A DNA stretch of 64,000 nucleotides from Janthinobacterium sp. PC23-8 (GTDB lineage: Bacteria; Pseudomonadota; Gammaproteobacteria; Burkholderiales; Burkholderiaceae_D): the NCBI RefSeq assembly GCF_002250505.1, contig NZ_NJGY01000002.1, forward strand, positions 714,407 to 778,406, read 5' to 3'. Shown piece after piece: positions 33,737 to 44,201 of this stretch (within the stretch, counting starts at the first letter, position 1; the number at the start of each line of letters is the position of its first letter). The position numbers and the translations under genes were made by a program. Under the pieces are notes generated by a model. That model made no database searches, had not been told where the DNA came from, and saw only the letters and a list, made by a program, of their open reading frames with translations.

Positions 33737-35742
33737 TTCGACAGGTCGAACTGGTACAGCGCAAAGCCCTTGCCCGCGCCATCGTCGGCTTTCAACAACA
33801 TCACATTGTCGATACCGGCCGCCTTCGCCAGCTCAAGCACATTCGGCGCCGTATGGAATACGACCGGGCCCTTGGTGGCGACCCTGGCAAAGCGCCAGCT
33901 GCGCGCCGCGCCGTTTTTTATACGCGTCAGGCTTTTTTCTCGCGTGATATAGGCGATCAGCAATTCGCGGTTGTTGTCAGGCGACGCCAGCACCGTCTTG
34001 CTGCCGTCCAGGCCCGGAAAATTGCCGCCGCCGCTGGCGCGGTAGTTATTGGTGGCGATCAAAAATTCCTGTTGCCCATCGACGGCCTTGCCCTTGTACG
34101 TCAGGCCTTTGATGCGCTGGCCAGGCGCCTGCGTCACGTCGATCTCGTAGCGCACATCCACGCTGGTGATGGTGTCGAAATTGTAGCTGGGGTGGGCCGC
34201 ATTGATCAGTTCCTGCGGCGCGGCTTTGTCGGGATCGATGGTATTGAAACGCCGGGCCGAGTGTTCCAGCCAGGCCTTCAGTTCCGCCCCCGTCAGCTTC
34301 ACCCCGTACAGCGCGTTCGGATACAGGTACAGGTCGGCCGCATTGTTGAGCGCCACATTGCCCGCCTTCACATCCGTGTAATCGGTGACGCCGGCCGAGC
34401 CGCTCTTGAACGGCGACGACATCGACAGCACAGGCAAGTGCGCGTACTGCGGCAAATTGGCTTTCACGTAAGCGGCCAGATAGTCCGCCTGCGCCTGGTT
34501 CACCACCTCGATGGCGCTGATGTCGCCGACATCGGCAAAATAGGTCGACATGCGAAAGTCGGTCGAGCCGACCGGCGTTTGCACATAGGCGATGGTGGCC
34601 GCATGCTCGGTGGCCACCAGCGTGGCGATCGCCGGATCGGGCTGCACATAACTCTTGTCGGCGTTCTGGATGCCGCGCGCTTCGACCGTCGTTTGCGCCT
34701 TGTCGATCACCCAATGCTTGCCATCATGGCGCAGGCGCAGGCCGATCACCCCCAGGTGCTTGCCCCACAGATTGGCCATCACGGTCGGCACGCCGTTGAC
34801 CAGGCCCTTCACCTTGTCAACACCAGGCAAGTTAAATTGCGGCACGGTGCTCGTCGCGTTCGGGAACAGCTGGTGCGAATGGCCGATCAGCATGGCGTCC
34901 ACGCCTGGCACTTGCGACAGGTAATAATTGCCGTTTTCCATGGTCGGCGAATACGGGCTGTTGTCGAGGCCACCGTGCGAAATGGCCACCACCAGCTCGG
35001 CGCCCCTGGCGCGCATCTGCGGGATGAATTTTTCCGCCGTCTCGCGCACGCCCTGGGTGTAGACGCGCCCTTCCAGCCAGCGCTTGTCCCAGGACATGAT
35101 GGTGGGCGGCGCAAAGCTGATGATGCCGACCTTCACCGTGCTGGTCATTATCTTGCCGTCGGCGCCCACCGCCGTGATTGGCTTGTCGATGATGTGATAC
35201 GGCGCGAACAGCGGCTTGCCGCTTTTCACGCTGTAGACATTGGCCAGCACTTGCGGAAACTGCGGCCCGGCGCAGCGCGGCCTGGCGGCATCGACGCTGT
35301 CGACGTCGAAACGGTTGCCCGTCACCTGGCTGAGGAAAGCCAGGCCGTAATTGAATTCGTGGTTGCCGATACCGCCGCCATCGACCTTCAGCAAGTTCAT
35401 GGCCTTGTAGATGGCCAGGGTCTGGTCGCAGGCCAGCGGCTTGACCAGTGCCTGGTAGTCGGCCAGCGCCGTGCCCTGGATGGTGTCGCCGTTATCGAGC
35501 AGCAGATTGTTCGGAAATTCGCTGCGCGCCCGGGCGATCAGCGCCGCCGTGCGTTCGAGGCCAATCGACGGCTCGTTCTGCAGCTTGTAATAGTCATAGC
35601 TGAGCACGTTTGCGTGCAAGTCCGTCGTCTCCAGCAGCGCCAGGGTGGCCGTGCTGCCGGCCGGGGTGGCTGGCAAAGTGCTGCAGGCAGCCAGCAGGAC
35701 AGGAGCGATAGGCAGTATGAGCAGGCGCAAGGCAGTCGACAT
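33733..35742 (-). CDS. cpdB: 2',3'-cyclic-nucleotide 2'-phosphodiesterase/3'-nucleotidase (CpdB-like lipoprotein)
   Basis: Envelope enzyme of the 5'-nucleotidase/CpdB family that hydrolyses 2',3'-cyclic nucleotides and 3'-nucleotides to nucleosides for salvage. The 669 residues begin with a lipoprotein signal (LLAAC). The metallophosphoesterase domain shows TTDLHANV, LLDNGDTIQGT, GNHEFNYG, AISHGG and GHSHQLFP, covering the two-metal site; the C-terminal nucleotide-binding domain carries NNYRASGGGNFPG. The lipid anchor differs from the soluble periplasmic E. coli enzyme. A Sel1-type gene overlaps its stop codon. Confidence 0.9.
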   Translation of the reverse strand: MSTALRLLILPIAPVLLAACSTLPATPAGSTATLALLETTDLHANVLSYDYYKLQNEPSIGLERTAALIARARSEFPNNLLLDNGDTIQGTALADYQALVKPLACDQTLAIYKAMNLLKVDGGGIGNHEFNYGLAFLSQVTGNRFDVDSVDAARPRCAGPQFPQVLANVYSVKSGKPLFAPYHIIDKPITAVGADGKIMTSTVKVGIISFAPPTIMSWDKRWLEGRVYTQGVRETAEKFIPQMRARGAELVVAISHGGLDNSPYSPTMENGNYYLSQVPGVDAMLIGHSHQLFPNATSTVPQFNLPGVDKVKGLVNGVPTVMANLWGKHLGVIGLRLRHDGKHWVIDKAQTTVEARGIQNADKSYVQPDPAIATLVATEHAATIAYVQTPVGSTDFRMSTYFADVGDISAIEVVNQAQADYLAAYVKANLPQYAHLPVLSMSSPFKSGSAGVTDYTDVKAGNVALNNAADLYLYPNALYGVKLTGAELKAWLEHSARRFNTIDPDKAAPQELINAAHPSYNFDTITSVDVRYEIDVTQAPGQRIKGLTYKGKAVDGQQEFLIATNNYRASGGGNFPGLDGSKTVLASPDNNRELLIAYITREKSLTRIKNGAARSWRFARVATKGPVVFHTAPNVLELAKAAGIDNVMLLKADDGAGKGFALYQFDLSK

Positions 35743-35849
35743 GGGCAGGGGCAGAATAAGTCAAACTGGTCATCATACGCGCGGCGTCCCTGGCACGCAA
35801 TCGATGCGCAGAAGCTGGCCTGGCAAGCGTGCCGAGGGGGGGGCGGGTG

Positions 35850-36797
35850 ATGGATCTCTATCGAAAGTTCATCGAAACGGCATTTGTGAAGGCGATTGCC
35901 GGCAACCCCGCGCTAGCCTTTCTGGTGCTGGGCAGCCTGCTGTTCTTTGCCAGCACGCGCGAACTGATCATGTTCAATGTCGATATCGCGCCCTACCTGA
36001 CCGACCTGGGCCGCACCATCGTGATTGCCGGCGTGTTTTCCGTGATCCTCAAGTCGGTGCAGTTTTCGGCGGTGTTTCGTGACATTATCATGGCCGCCAT
36101 CTACAACCCGGCCCATATCGACGATGAACCCTTGCTGCTGAAAAACTGGCGCCTGATTACCGATGCGATTTTCTCAAGATGGCTGCCCGCCCACTACCCG
36201 AGACCTACCGGCTTGTTGAACAGCCGCCATATCGACAGCAAGGCGGACTATCACTTTACCGACTTCCAGATCCAGTACGATATCGACATCCAGGCCGACG
36301 GCCAAGGCAGTGTCAGCAATACCCTGAAAGCCGATATCTTGCTCGCGCCCAAGCGCAAACAGCCCATATTCGTCCAGACCATCGAAGGCGACGGACCTAC
36401 CAGGCTGCTGTGGTTGCGCATCAATGACAAGACCTTCGAAACCTATGATTTCCAGGCGTTGTCGGAGCATCCCCGTACCAGGAAGCTGACGCTTGATCTT
36501 ACCGAGCACATCAATCCGAACACCGGCAGCGCCCGTCTGGAGCGCGCCTTTAAAACCGAACAGAACGTGCACAGCGAACCGTTCATCAACGCCACGCTTA
36601 CGCGTTTCATCAATGGCGCCGTCATCAAGACGCGCACCAGCAAGGGCTACCATATACGCTTCATCAACGACAGCATCGAGATGGCCAACGACGATCCGGT
36701 CGTCGATACGGATGGTTATCTGCGCTGGGTGCTGGCCGTACCGGGCAAATTGCTTTTGCCCGGACAGGGGTATACACTGGTGATCGTCAAAGAGTAA
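35850..36797 (+). CDS. Unknown membrane-anchored protein
   Basis: A 315-residue protein that I do not recognise. It has two hydrophobic helices near the N-terminus (NPALAFLVLGSLLFFAS and LGRTIVIAGVFSVILKS) and then about 240 residues of mixed, probably beta-rich, soluble sequence (for example LILPSTS-free, polar strands such as YHFTDFQIQYDIDIQADG and YHIRFINDSIEMAN). The ATG at 35850 directly follows a G-rich ribosome-site region; an ATG at 35829 is in frame but starts with an unlikely peptide. It stands alone between cpdB (divergent) and prfB. Confidence 0.6.
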   Translation: MDLYRKFIETAFVKAIAGNPALAFLVLGSLLFFASTRELIMFNVDIAPYLTDLGRTIVIAGVFSVILKSVQFSAVFRDIIMAAIYNPAHIDDEPLLLKNWRLITDAIFSRWLPAHYPRPTGLLNSRHIDSKADYHFTDFQIQYDIDIQADGQGSVSNTLKADILLAPKRKQPIFVQTIEGDGPTRLLWLRINDKTFETYDFQALSEHPRTRKLTLDLTEHINPNTGSARLERAFKTEQNVHSEPFINATLTRFINGAVIKTRTSKGYHIRFINDSIEMANDDPVVDTDGYLRWVLAVPGKLLLPGQGYTLVIVKE

Positions 36798-37090
36798 TCA
36801 CTGAGGAATTTGTCATGGCACTGGCGACCAAAGAAACCATCTGAACCTTGCACAGGCTGGCACTGCTGGTCTGCCGCACGATGTCAATGCCCCGGTGCTT
36901 CGCGCATCGGGCAAAGAACACTTTGTACGCCTTGCATGCAGCTTACCTTATATTGCTATCCACCCTCAGCACATCCCATATCTGCCGCCCCGCACACGAT
37001 TAATTCCTGCGTACCACTCTGCGAGGGCCGCCTTGCGTCCGCTGTAGCGTATAATCGGAGGTTTGATTACACTACTAAAAGACCAAGATC
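36798..37090. other. Intergenic region upstream of prfB
   Basis: About 290 bases without a credible gene. A nine-codon frame at 36814-36843 has a GAGGA ribosome site but is too short to judge and may be the start of a lost gene. Near the right end TATAAT (37050-37055) is a good -10 element for prfB; no matching -35 stands at the right distance. Confidence 0.5.
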
Positions 37091-38195
37091 ATGGAAGCCG
37101 AACGCATCAATATCATCTCCGCCCTGCTCTCCGACCTGACGGTCCGCGAAGCCGAACTTCGGAGGTATCTTTGACTTCACTGTCAAGTCGGAGAAACTGG
37201 AACAAGTCAACGAAGAACTGGAAGACCCTACCGTCTGGAACGATCCCAAGCGCGCCCAGGATCTAGGCAAAGAGAAAAAGGCGCTCGAAGCCATCGTCTT
37301 TACCCTGACAAAGGCTGACGCCGACCTGCGCGATACCAGCGACCTGTTCGCCATGGCCCGCGAAGAAGGCGACGACGAGACGCTCGAAGCGATCGAAGTC
37401 GACGTGGAATCAATTCGCAAGGTCATCGAAAGCATGGAGTTCCGCCGGATGTTCAACAATCCGATGGACCCGAACAACTGCTTTATCGACATCCAGGCCG
37501 GCGCCGGCGGCACCGAAGCCCAGGACTGGGCCTCGATGCTGCTGCGCCAGTACCTGCGCTACTGCGAACGCAAGGGTTTTAAAGTTGAAATCCTCGAACA
37601 ATCCGATGGTGAAGTCGCCGGCATCAAGACCGCTACGCTGAAAGTCGAGGGCGACCATGCCTACGGCTTCCTGCGCACGGAAACCGGCGTGCACCGCCTG
37701 GTGCGCAAGTCGCCATTCGACTCGGCCAATGGCCGCCATACCTCGTTTACGTCGCTGTTCGTGTATCCGGAAGTCGACGATTCGATCGAGATCGATGTCA
37801 ATCCGGCCGATATCCGCGTCGACACCTACCGCGCCTCGGGCGCCGGTGGCCAGCACATCAATAAAACCGACTCGGCCGTGCGCATGACGCACGCCCCGAC
37901 CGGCATCGTGGTGCAGTGCCAGAACGACCGTTCGCAGCACCGCAACCGCGCCGAGGCGATGGAAATGCTGAAAGCCAAGCTGTACGAACATGAACTGCGC
38001 AAGCGCATGAGCGAGCAGCAGAAGCTGGAAGACTCGAAGACCGACGTCGGCTGGGGCCACCAGATCCGCTCCTACGTGCTCGACCAGTCGCGCATCAAGG
38101 ACTTGCGTACCGGCTTCGAGACGGGCAACACCAAGGGCGTGCTCGATGGCGACATCGACGACTTCATTTCCGCTTCCCTGAAGCAAGGCGTATAA
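37091..38195 (+). CDS. prfB: Peptide chain release factor 2 with programmed +1 frameshift
   Basis: RF2 releases finished proteins at UGA and UAA stops. The frame starting at 37091 reads 27 codons ([13 protein letters not shown]...) and meets an in-frame TGA at 37172-37174 within CTT-TGA-C. A GGAGG sequence sits 6 bases before the TGA. A +1 shift at the CTT leads into the frame that runs to 38195, giving 367 residues, the normal length. This is the classic RF2 autoregulatory site. The body contains the GGQ motif ([15 protein letters not shown]) and SPF in the stop-recognition domain (KSPFDS). It should not be read as a broken gene. Confidence 0.96.
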
Positions 38196-38198
38196 GCG

Positions 38199-38879
38199 AT
38201 GACCACTTCCCGGCGTGCCCTGATCTTTGACATGGATGGCACCATCGTCGACAACATGGCCTTCCATACCCAATCGTGGCTGGAGTTCTTCCGGCGGCGC
38301 GGCCATGTGATCGATCCCGATGCGTTTTTCCTCGACACGGCAGGACGCCAGGGCCATGAAATCATGCGCAGTTACCTGGGCGACGATGTCGACCATGTTA
38401 CCTTGAACGCCGAGAAGGAAACCCTGTACCGCGAGCTGTATGCACCGCACCTGGCCACCGTGCCGGGCTTCGACCTGCTCATCGCCAAGGCCGCCGCCGC
38501 CGGCATCAAGCTGGTGGTCGGCACCGCTGCGCCGAATGAAAACATCGTCTTCACGCTCGACGGCCTCGACTTGCGCGCCAAATTCGACGCCATCGTCGGC
38601 GCCGGCGACGTCGCGCGCGGCAAGCCGAACCCGGACGTGTTCCTGGCCGGCGCCGAAAAGGTTGGCGTGCTGCCCGCCAACTGCATCGTCTTCGAAGACG
38701 CGCCGCTGGGCGTGGAAGCGGCGCGCCGCGCCGGCATGCGCGCGGTGGTGCTGACCACTACCCTGCCCGCCTCGGCGTTTGCCCAATTCGACAACGTGAT
38801 CCGCATCGCCAGCGATTTTTCCGAGCTCGATCTCGATGCGCTGTTCGCCAGCGCGCCGGCCATGGCCACCCCCATTTAA
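38199..38879 (+). CDS. HAD-superfamily phosphatase (beta-phosphoglucomutase-like)
   Basis: A 226-residue haloacid-dehalogenase-type enzyme. Motif I is [10 protein letters not shown] (nucleophile and acid/base aspartates), motif II VVGTAA, motif III lysine in RGKPNPDVF and motif [13 protein letters not shown]; the cap domain is of the helical type found in beta-phosphoglucomutase and sugar-phosphate phosphatases. Substrate unknown. It begins 3 bases after prfB stops and is followed 22 bases later by lysS, so the three are likely co-transcribed. Confidence 0.85.
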   Translation: MTTSRRALIFDMDGTIVDNMAFHTQSWLEFFRRRGHVIDPDAFFLDTAGRQGHEIMRSYLGDDVDHVTLNAEKETLYRELYAPHLATVPGFDLLIAKAAAAGIKLVVGTAAPNENIVFTLDGLDLRAKFDAIVGAGDVARGKPNPDVFLAGAEKVGVLPANCIVFEDAPLGVEAARRAGMRAVVLTTTLPASAFAQFDNVIRIASDFSELDLDALFASAPAMATPI

Positions 38880-38901
38880 TCAACAAGAACAGACCTCAAT
38901 C

Positions 38902-40431
38902 ATGACCACGGATATCCAAGAACAAGCCGCCGCCCCCGATGAAAACAAGATCATCGCCGAGCGCCGCGTCAAGCTGGCCGCACTGCGCGAGCAAGGCATC
39001 GCCTTCCCGAACGATTTCCGCCCGCAACACAAGGCAGCCGATCTGCACGCACAATATGGCAGCAAGACGCGCGAAGAGCTCGAAGCCGAACCTGTCACCG
39101 TGGTGCTGGCCGGGCGCATGATGCTCAAGCGCGAAGCGGGCAAGAAAGCCGCTTTCGCCACCCTGCAGGACGCGTCGGGCCCGAAAGCCGACGGCCGCAT
39201 CCAGATCTACGCCACGCTGGACCTGACGGGCGAAGCGGCCATGGCCGCCCTGCACCACTATGACCTGGGCGATATCCTGGGCGTGACGGGCACCCTGTTC
39301 AAGACCAAGACGGACGAACTGACCATCAAGGTGTCGGAACTGCGTTTGATCACCAAGTCGCTGCGCCCGCTGCCGGACAAATTCCACGGCCTGGCCGACC
39401 AGGAAACCAAGTACCGCCAGCGCTACGTCGACCTGATCATGAACGAAGAGACGCGCCGCACCTTCAAGGCCCGCACCGCCGCCATCTCGTCGATCCGCCG
39501 CTTCATGGAAAAGAACGAGTTCATGGAAGTGGAAACGCCGATGCTGCACACAATACCCGGCGGCGCGGCGGCCAAGCCTTTCGTCACGCACCACAATGCG
39601 CTGGACATGGAAATGTACCTGCGCATCGCGCCCGAACTGTACCTGAAACGCCTGGTGGTGGGCGGCTTTGACCGCGTGTTCGAAATCAACCGCAACTTCC
39701 GCAACGAAGGCGTGTCGATCCGTCACAATCCGGAATTCACGATGATGGAATTCTACGCCGCCTATACCGACTACAAATGGCTGATGGATTTTACCGAAGC
39801 GGTGATCCGCCAGGCCGCCATCGACGCCCATGGCACCGCCACCCTGACCTATGGCGGACGTGAACTGGACCTGGCAAAACCGTTCCACCGCCTGACCATC
39901 GTCGGCGCCATCAACAAGTACGCCCCGCACTACACGACGGAGCAGCTGAACGACGCCGCTTTCATCAAGGAAGAACTGCAGAAGTTCGGTGTGAAGCCAT
40001 TCGCCACCGCCGGCCTGGGCGCGCTGCAACTGGCGCTGTTCGAAGAAACGGCGGAAGCCCAGCTGTGGGAACCGACCTACATCATCGACTATCCGGTCGA
40101 AGTGTCGCCACTGGCGCGCGCCTCCGACACGGTGGCCGGCATCACCGAACGCTTCGAGCTGTTCATGGTCGGGCGCGAAATCGCCAACGGCTTCTCGGAG
40201 CTGAACGACGCCGAAGACCAGTCGGCCCGCTTCCTGGCGCAAGTGGCGGCCAAGGACGCCGGCGATGAAGAGGCGATGTTCTACGACGCCGACTACATCC
40301 GCGCGCTCGAATACGGCATGCCACCGGCCGGCGGCTGCGGCATCGGCATCGACCGCCTGATGATGATCATCACCGATTCGCCCAATATCCGCGACGTGCT
40401 GCTGTTCCCGCACCTGCGCCGCGAGGAGTGA
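38902..40431 (+). CDS. lysS: Lysyl-tRNA synthetase (class II)
   Basis: Charges tRNA-Lys. The 509 residues contain an N-terminal OB-fold anticodon-binding domain and a class II catalytic core: motif 1 [15 protein letters not shown], motif 2 around [26 protein letters not shown], and motif 3 [12 protein letters not shown]. The ATG at 38902 starts the family N-terminus (MTTDIQEQ). The prfB-lysS order is common in proteobacteria. Confidence 0.97.
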   Translation: MTTDIQEQAAAPDENKIIAERRVKLAALREQGIAFPNDFRPQHKAADLHAQYGSKTREELEAEPVTVVLAGRMMLKREAGKKAAFATLQDASGPKADGRIQIYATLDLTGEAAMAALHHYDLGDILGVTGTLFKTKTDELTIKVSELRLITKSLRPLPDKFHGLADQETKYRQRYVDLIMNEETRRTFKARTAAISSIRRFMEKNEFMEVETPMLHTIPGGAAAKPFVTHHNALDMEMYLRIAPELYLKRLVVGGFDRVFEINRNFRNEGVSIRHNPEFTMMEFYAAYTDYKWLMDFTEAVIRQAAIDAHGTATLTYGGRELDLAKPFHRLTIVGAINKYAPHYTTEQLNDAAFIKEELQKFGVKPFATAGLGALQLALFEETAEAQLWEPTYIIDYPVEVSPLARASDTVAGITERFELFMVGREIANGFSELNDAEDQSARFLAQVAAKDAGDEEAMFYDADYIRALEYGMPPAGGCGIGIDRLMMIITDSPNIRDVLLFPHLRREE

Positions 40432-40437
40432 TCAGGC

Positions 40438-40468
40438 GGACAGGCCGATGATGTGGCCCGGCCTGTCC
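40438..40468. terminator. Stem-loop between the convergent lysS and sulfotransferase genes
   Basis: A perfect 9-base stem, GGACAGGCC/GGCCTGTCC (arms 40438-40446 and 40460-40468), lies 7 bases after lysS and just before the end of the convergent gene. There is no T run on either side, so termination would need help or be weak. Confidence 0.4.
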
Positions 40469-40472
40469 CCAC

Positions 40473-41564
40473 TCAGTCGGTCACCTCGAACAGCATCGGG
40501 TCGAGTTCATCGAGCGTGCAGCCGGCCATCGACGCCGGCTGTGCCGCCTGGCGCTCCAGGCGCGCGCGCAACTGCGCCAGATAGTCGGCGCGGCAGCGGC
40601 GCAGCACGAAATCGCGGAAGTTGGCCGGTTCCAGTTCGCGCCAGGCGCGCTCGCGACCCTCGTTCGAACGCACGATAGCCGTCTCCAGCAGTTCGGACGA
40701 GATGACCGCGCCGCCACGGCTGAGCCGTGTATAGCCGTAGCGCTCCATATAATCGCCAGCCAGTGTTTCAATCACCTCGATTTCATCGTCCGACAACTGC
40801 TGCTTGAACTTGTCGATATTGGCGGCGATCGGCGCATGGCTGTTGGACGACCACAGGGCCGACAGCTGCGACAGCTGGCGCGCCTCCCTGGACGCGACGA
40901 CGTCCAGCATCTGCGGCAAAAAGGCTATGTCCAGGAAGTGGCACACCCGTTCCAGCGTCGCCTGCTGGTGCGACAGAAAATCTTCGTAGCGGATGGTCAG
41001 CACGCGCTGCGGATAGCGCGCCGCCACGTGATCGGCGGCCCGATGCGCGGCCACCCAGGTCCGGGCGTTGAGCAGCGTGTCGAAATCGTGGATGATGGCG
41101 CGGTTCATCGACGCGACCTGGGCGCGGGGATCGCGCACCATGTTAATGAACAGCATGTCCGGATGGAGCGTCATCAGTTCGTCGGCGTAATGCACGCTGT
41201 CGAGCGACTTGTCCATCACCACGCCGGCGCCGCGGCGCTGGCCCGCGCGCAGCAACAGCTCCCAGACGATGCTGTGGACGCTGCGCGGCTGATGGCGGAT
41301 CGCCTCGAAGATCTCGACCGGATCGAAGACCACGTCGGGCCACTTGACCATGCTGGCCGCCTGCAGGCCGATCACGTCGACCACCATGCGGAAATAGGCG
41401 TGATCGTCGGCCAGGTCGCCGTACAGCGGCACCAGCGGCATCAGATCGACAATGTGCAGCGGATAGGGAGCGTAAAACTGCGGCGACATGTTCAGCCGCA
41501 GGCGCAACGCATGGCTGCCACAGCGGCGCAGCGGTATCATCATGACAGGACGTGGACGCGACAT
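40473..41564 (-). CDS. Sulfotransferase
   Basis: PAPS-dependent sulfotransferase, 363 residues, which would move a sulfate group from PAPS onto an unknown acceptor. The N-terminal segment VMMIPLRRCGSHALRLRLNM corresponds to the 5'-phosphosulfate loop of the family, and INMVRDPRAQVASMNR to the 3'-phosphate-binding site with its arginine and serine. No membrane helix is seen. GGAAGG lies 4-5 bases before the ATG at 41564, favouring it over in-frame starts at 41588 and 41648. It follows the APS kinase gene by 55 bases, so donor synthesis and use are encoded together. Confidence 0.85.
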   Translation of the reverse strand: MSRPRPVMMIPLRRCGSHALRLRLNMSPQFYAPYPLHIVDLMPLVPLYGDLADDHAYFRMVVDVIGLQAASMVKWPDVVFDPVEIFEAIRHQPRSVHSIVWELLLRAGQRRGAGVVMDKSLDSVHYADELMTLHPDMLFINMVRDPRAQVASMNRAIIHDFDTLLNARTWVAAHRAADHVAARYPQRVLTIRYEDFLSHQQATLERVCHFLDIAFLPQMLDVVASREARQLSQLSALWSSNSHAPIAANIDKFKQQLSDDEIEVIETLAGDYMERYGYTRLSRGGAVISSELLETAIVRSNEGRERAWRELEPANFRDFVLRRCRADYLAQLRARLERQAAQPASMAGCTLDELDPMLFEVTD

Positions 41565-41619
41565 ATTGCCTTCCGGTTCGATATTCATTCCAGGTGCGCC
41601 AGGCGGGCGCCCGGTCAAA

Positions 41620-42246
41620 TCAGTCAAAACGCTGCGACAGATGCCCAAGCAAGCGCTCGCAGCATTGCTCCAGCGAAAGCGCCGCGGTGTCGAGCGCCAG
41701 GGTCGGCAGCAAAGGCGCCTCGTAAGGCGCCGAGACGCCCGTAAATTCCGGGATCAGGCCGGCCCGGGCCTTCTTGTAGAGGCCCTTGGGATCGCGCTCT
41801 TCGCACACGGTGCGCGGTGTGCTGACATGGACTTCGACAAAGTTGTCGTCGCCAATGATCTGGCGCGCCATGTCGCGGTCCGCGCGCAGCGGTGAAATAA
41901 AGGCGCAGACGACGATCAGGCCGGCATCGTTCATCAGCCGCGCCACCTCGGCGCTGCGGCGGATGTTCTCCTGGCGATCCTGCGCCGAAAAGCCGAGATC
42001 GCTGTTCAGGCGATGCCGCAAATTGTCGCCGTCCAGCACGCAGGCCGAACGGCCCGCCTGTACCAGACTGCGTTCGAGCGCGCACGCCAGGGTCGACTTG
42101 CCGGCGCCGCTCAGGCCCGTCAGCCATATGGTGGCGGGCCGCTGGCCGCTGTGCAGGCGCCGCTCCTCGGCCGTGACCTGGCCGGCATGCCAGAAAATAT
42201 GCGCGATGCCCTTGTGCGCATCGGCTATCGTATTCATCTTCGTCAT
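41620..42246 (-). CDS. cysC: Adenylyl-sulfate (APS) kinase
   Basis: Phosphorylates APS to PAPS, the sulfate donor. The 208-residue protein has the Walker A loop [11 protein letters not shown], the substrate-binding [16 protein letters not shown] and ENIRR segments, and the lid region [14 protein letters not shown], all typical of CysC. No CysD/CysN sulfurylase genes are nearby, so APS must come from elsewhere in the cell. The gene starts 24 bases after the stop of a chemoreceptor gene, with GGGAG 8 bases upstream of the ATG at 42246. Confidence 0.93.
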   Translation of the reverse strand: MTKMNTIADAHKGIAHIFWHAGQVTAEERRLHSGQRPATIWLTGLSGAGKSTLACALERSLVQAGRSACVLDGDNLRHRLNSDLGFSAQDRQENIRRSAEVARLMNDAGLIVVCAFISPLRADRDMARQIIGDDNFVEVHVSTPRTVCEERDPKGLYKKARAGLIPEFTGVSAPYEAPLLPTLALDTAALSLEQCCERLLGHLSQRFD

Positions 42247-42270
42247 CGCTCATGCTCCCAGGTCAGTGGC

Positions 42271-44010
42271 TCAGAACTCTTCCCATTCCGGCTCGGCCGC
42301 CTTGGCCTGTGCGGGCTTGCGCATCGCCACCGCGCGCGGCGCCGCTACGCGCGCCGGCATGGCGCGCTGTGCCGGCATGGCGTGCTGTGCCGATGCACGC
42401 GCGGCGGTCAGTTTGAGCGCCGCGCGCGGGGCGCCGCCAGCGGCGCCGATCTGAAACACGCTGACCACTTCGTTGAGGCTGTTGACCTGCTGCTGCATGG
42501 CCTGGGAGGCGGCTGCCGCTTCCTCCACCAGTGCGGCATTTTGCTGGGTCACATCGTCCATCTGCGTGATGGCGATATTGATCTGCTCGATGCCCGACGA
42601 CTGTTCCTGGCTGGCCGACAGGATATCGGACATGATGTCGGTCACCCGCTTGACGCTGGTCACCACCTCATGCATGGTGGAGCCGGCCTGCTCGACCAGC
42701 CGGTTGCCGACCTGGACCTTGTCGACCGAATCGCTGATCAGGGTCTTGATTTCCTTGGCCGCCGCCGCCGAGCGCTGGGCCAGGTTGCGTACCTCGCTGG
42801 CGACCACGGCGAAGCCGCGGCCCTGCTCGCCGGCGCGCGCTGCCTCGACGGCGGCGTTCAGCGCCAGGATATTGGTCTGGAAGGCGATGCCGTCGATGAC
42901 GGCGATGATATCGACGATCTTGCGCGCCGAACCATCGATGGCGGCCATGGTGTCGACCACCTGCGCCACTACCGCGCCGCCTTTGACGGCGACATCGGAT
43001 GCCGATTCGGCCAGCGTGTTGGCCTGCCGTGCATGCTCGGTATTGAGGCGTACGGTGCCGGTCAGCTCCTCCATCGACGAGGCAGTTTCCTCCAGCGTGC
43101 TGGCCTGCTGCTCGGTACGCGAGGACAGGTCGAGATTGCCGGAGGCGATCTGGCCGGCGGCGGTGGAGATCGACTCGGTGCTGGTATGGACCTGCCTGAC
43201 GATCAGCGCCAGACTGTCGCGCATCGAGCGCATGGCGAACATCAGGCTGGACTGGTCGCCGGCACGCGACTCGATGTGCACCATCAGGTTGCCGGCGGCG
43301 ATCTGGCTGGCGATCTCGACGGCCTGGTCAGGCTCGCAACCGAGCTGGCGCGTCACGCCGCGGGTAATCAGCAGCGCGGCAACGACACTGGCGAACAGCG
43401 CCAGCGCGCCGGTGATCAGCATCAGCGCGCGCGCGCCCTCATAGGCCGTCGCCGCCGCCGTCGTCGCTTCGATATTCTGTTTTTCCTCGATGGCAATCAA
43501 CTGGCGGATCTGTTCCCACCAGGCTTTTTGCACCGGGCGGAATTCATAGCGCAGGATTTTATAAGCTTCATCCTGTTGCTGGCCGCGCGCCAGCGTGGTG
43601 GCGCGCTCGATGAACGGTGCCGCCAGCACAGCCTGCTTGCTGATCTGCTCCAGCAGCGCCTTTTCGTCTGGCGAGGTGCCCGCCAGGGAGGCGAACATCG
43701 ACGCCAGTTGTTCCTGCGCCTTGGCGTATTTGCGCTGCTGCTCGGCGATGCGGTTGACCTCGATCTCGATTTCTTTCGGCTCCTTGAGCAAAATCAGGTT
43801 GCGCATCGCCAGCGCACGCTCGGTCACGGTGAGATCCATCGCCTGCGCCAGCCGCGTTTCGACATCGTTGACCTTGGTGATCTCCTCCATGCGGCCCTGT
43901 ATATCGCGCATGCTGCTCAGGCCCAGCGCAATGACCACCGCCAGCAGCATGGCCACCAGCCCGAAGCCGAGGCCCAGGCGTTTTGCAATCGTCAGATTCT
44001 GCAGTTTCAT
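42271..44010 (-). CDS. Methyl-accepting chemotaxis protein with CheR-tethering C-terminus
   Basis: A full-length 579-residue chemoreceptor: first membrane helix (about 12-32), periplasmic four-helix-bundle domain, second helix near 190-215, HAMP, and a cytoplasmic signalling domain with the tip [22 protein letters not shown]. After a flexible, alanine-rich tail it ends in EWEEF, a pattern like the NWETF pentapeptide that tethers CheR and CheB in enteric receptors. The next genes downstream on the same strand are cysC and the sulfotransferase. Confidence 0.93.
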   Translation of the reverse strand: MKLQNLTIAKRLGLGFGLVAMLLAVVIALGLSSMRDIQGRMEEITKVNDVETRLAQAMDLTVTERALAMRNLILLKEPKEIEIEVNRIAEQQRKYAKAQEQLASMFASLAGTSPDEKALLEQISKQAVLAAPFIERATTLARGQQQDEAYKILRYEFRPVQKAWWEQIRQLIAIEEKQNIEATTAAATAYEGARALMLITGALALFASVVAALLITRGVTRQLGCEPDQAVEIASQIAAGNLMVHIESRAGDQSSLMFAMRSMRDSLALIVRQVHTSTESISTAAGQIASGNLDLSSRTEQQASTLEETASSMEELTGTVRLNTEHARQANTLAESASDVAVKGGAVVAQVVDTMAAIDGSARKIVDIIAVIDGIAFQTNILALNAAVEAARAGEQGRGFAVVASEVRNLAQRSAAAAKEIKTLISDSVDKVQVGNRLVEQAGSTMHEVVTSVKRVTDIMSDILSASQEQSSGIEQINIAITQMDDVTQQNAALVEEAAAASQAMQQQVNSLNEVVSVFQIGAAGGAPRAALKLTAARASAQHAMPAQRAMPARVAAPRAVAMRKPAQAKAAEPEWEEF

Positions 44011-44150
44011 ACTTTATTGCTCCAAGACAGGTGACAAACTTTTCCGCATAAGGATATGCGGTTTAAGCGTTGACGTGAAGCAATCTTAAAGGGTATTTCG
44101 ATCAAACAAACTCGTCAAAAGTAACATTTGCACAGAATTTGTACGATTTC
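44011..44150. promoter_or_regulatory. Leader of the chemoreceptor-cysC cluster with a short palindrome
   Basis: A perfect 7-base inverted repeat, CCGCATA/TATGCGG (arms 44044-44050 and 44055-44061), lies about 35 bases before the receptor start. The surrounding sequence is AT-rich. I could not find a convincing sigma-70 or sigma-28 promoter. Confidence 0.4.
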
Positions 44151-44152
44151 AA

Positions 44153-44186
44153 CAAAAAAAACCACAGCGGCAGGCCACCGCCGTGG
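44153..44186 (-). terminator. Terminator after ppnN
   Basis: On the minus strand CCACGGCGG pairs with CCGCTGTGG with one mismatch (arms 44178-44186 and 44162-44170) and is followed by a run of eight or more T residues. This is a good intrinsic terminator 16 bases past the ppnN stop. Confidence 0.82.
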
Positions 44187-44201
44187 CACATTGCAAAACG
44201 G

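Noticed and set aside
36814-36843. Nine-codon frame with a ribosome site
   Set aside because: Too short to support as a gene; mentioned only in the intergenic note.
37172-37174. In-frame TGA in prfB as a sign of a pseudogene
   Set aside because: Sequence context is the conserved RF2 programmed frameshift; the full-length product is normal.
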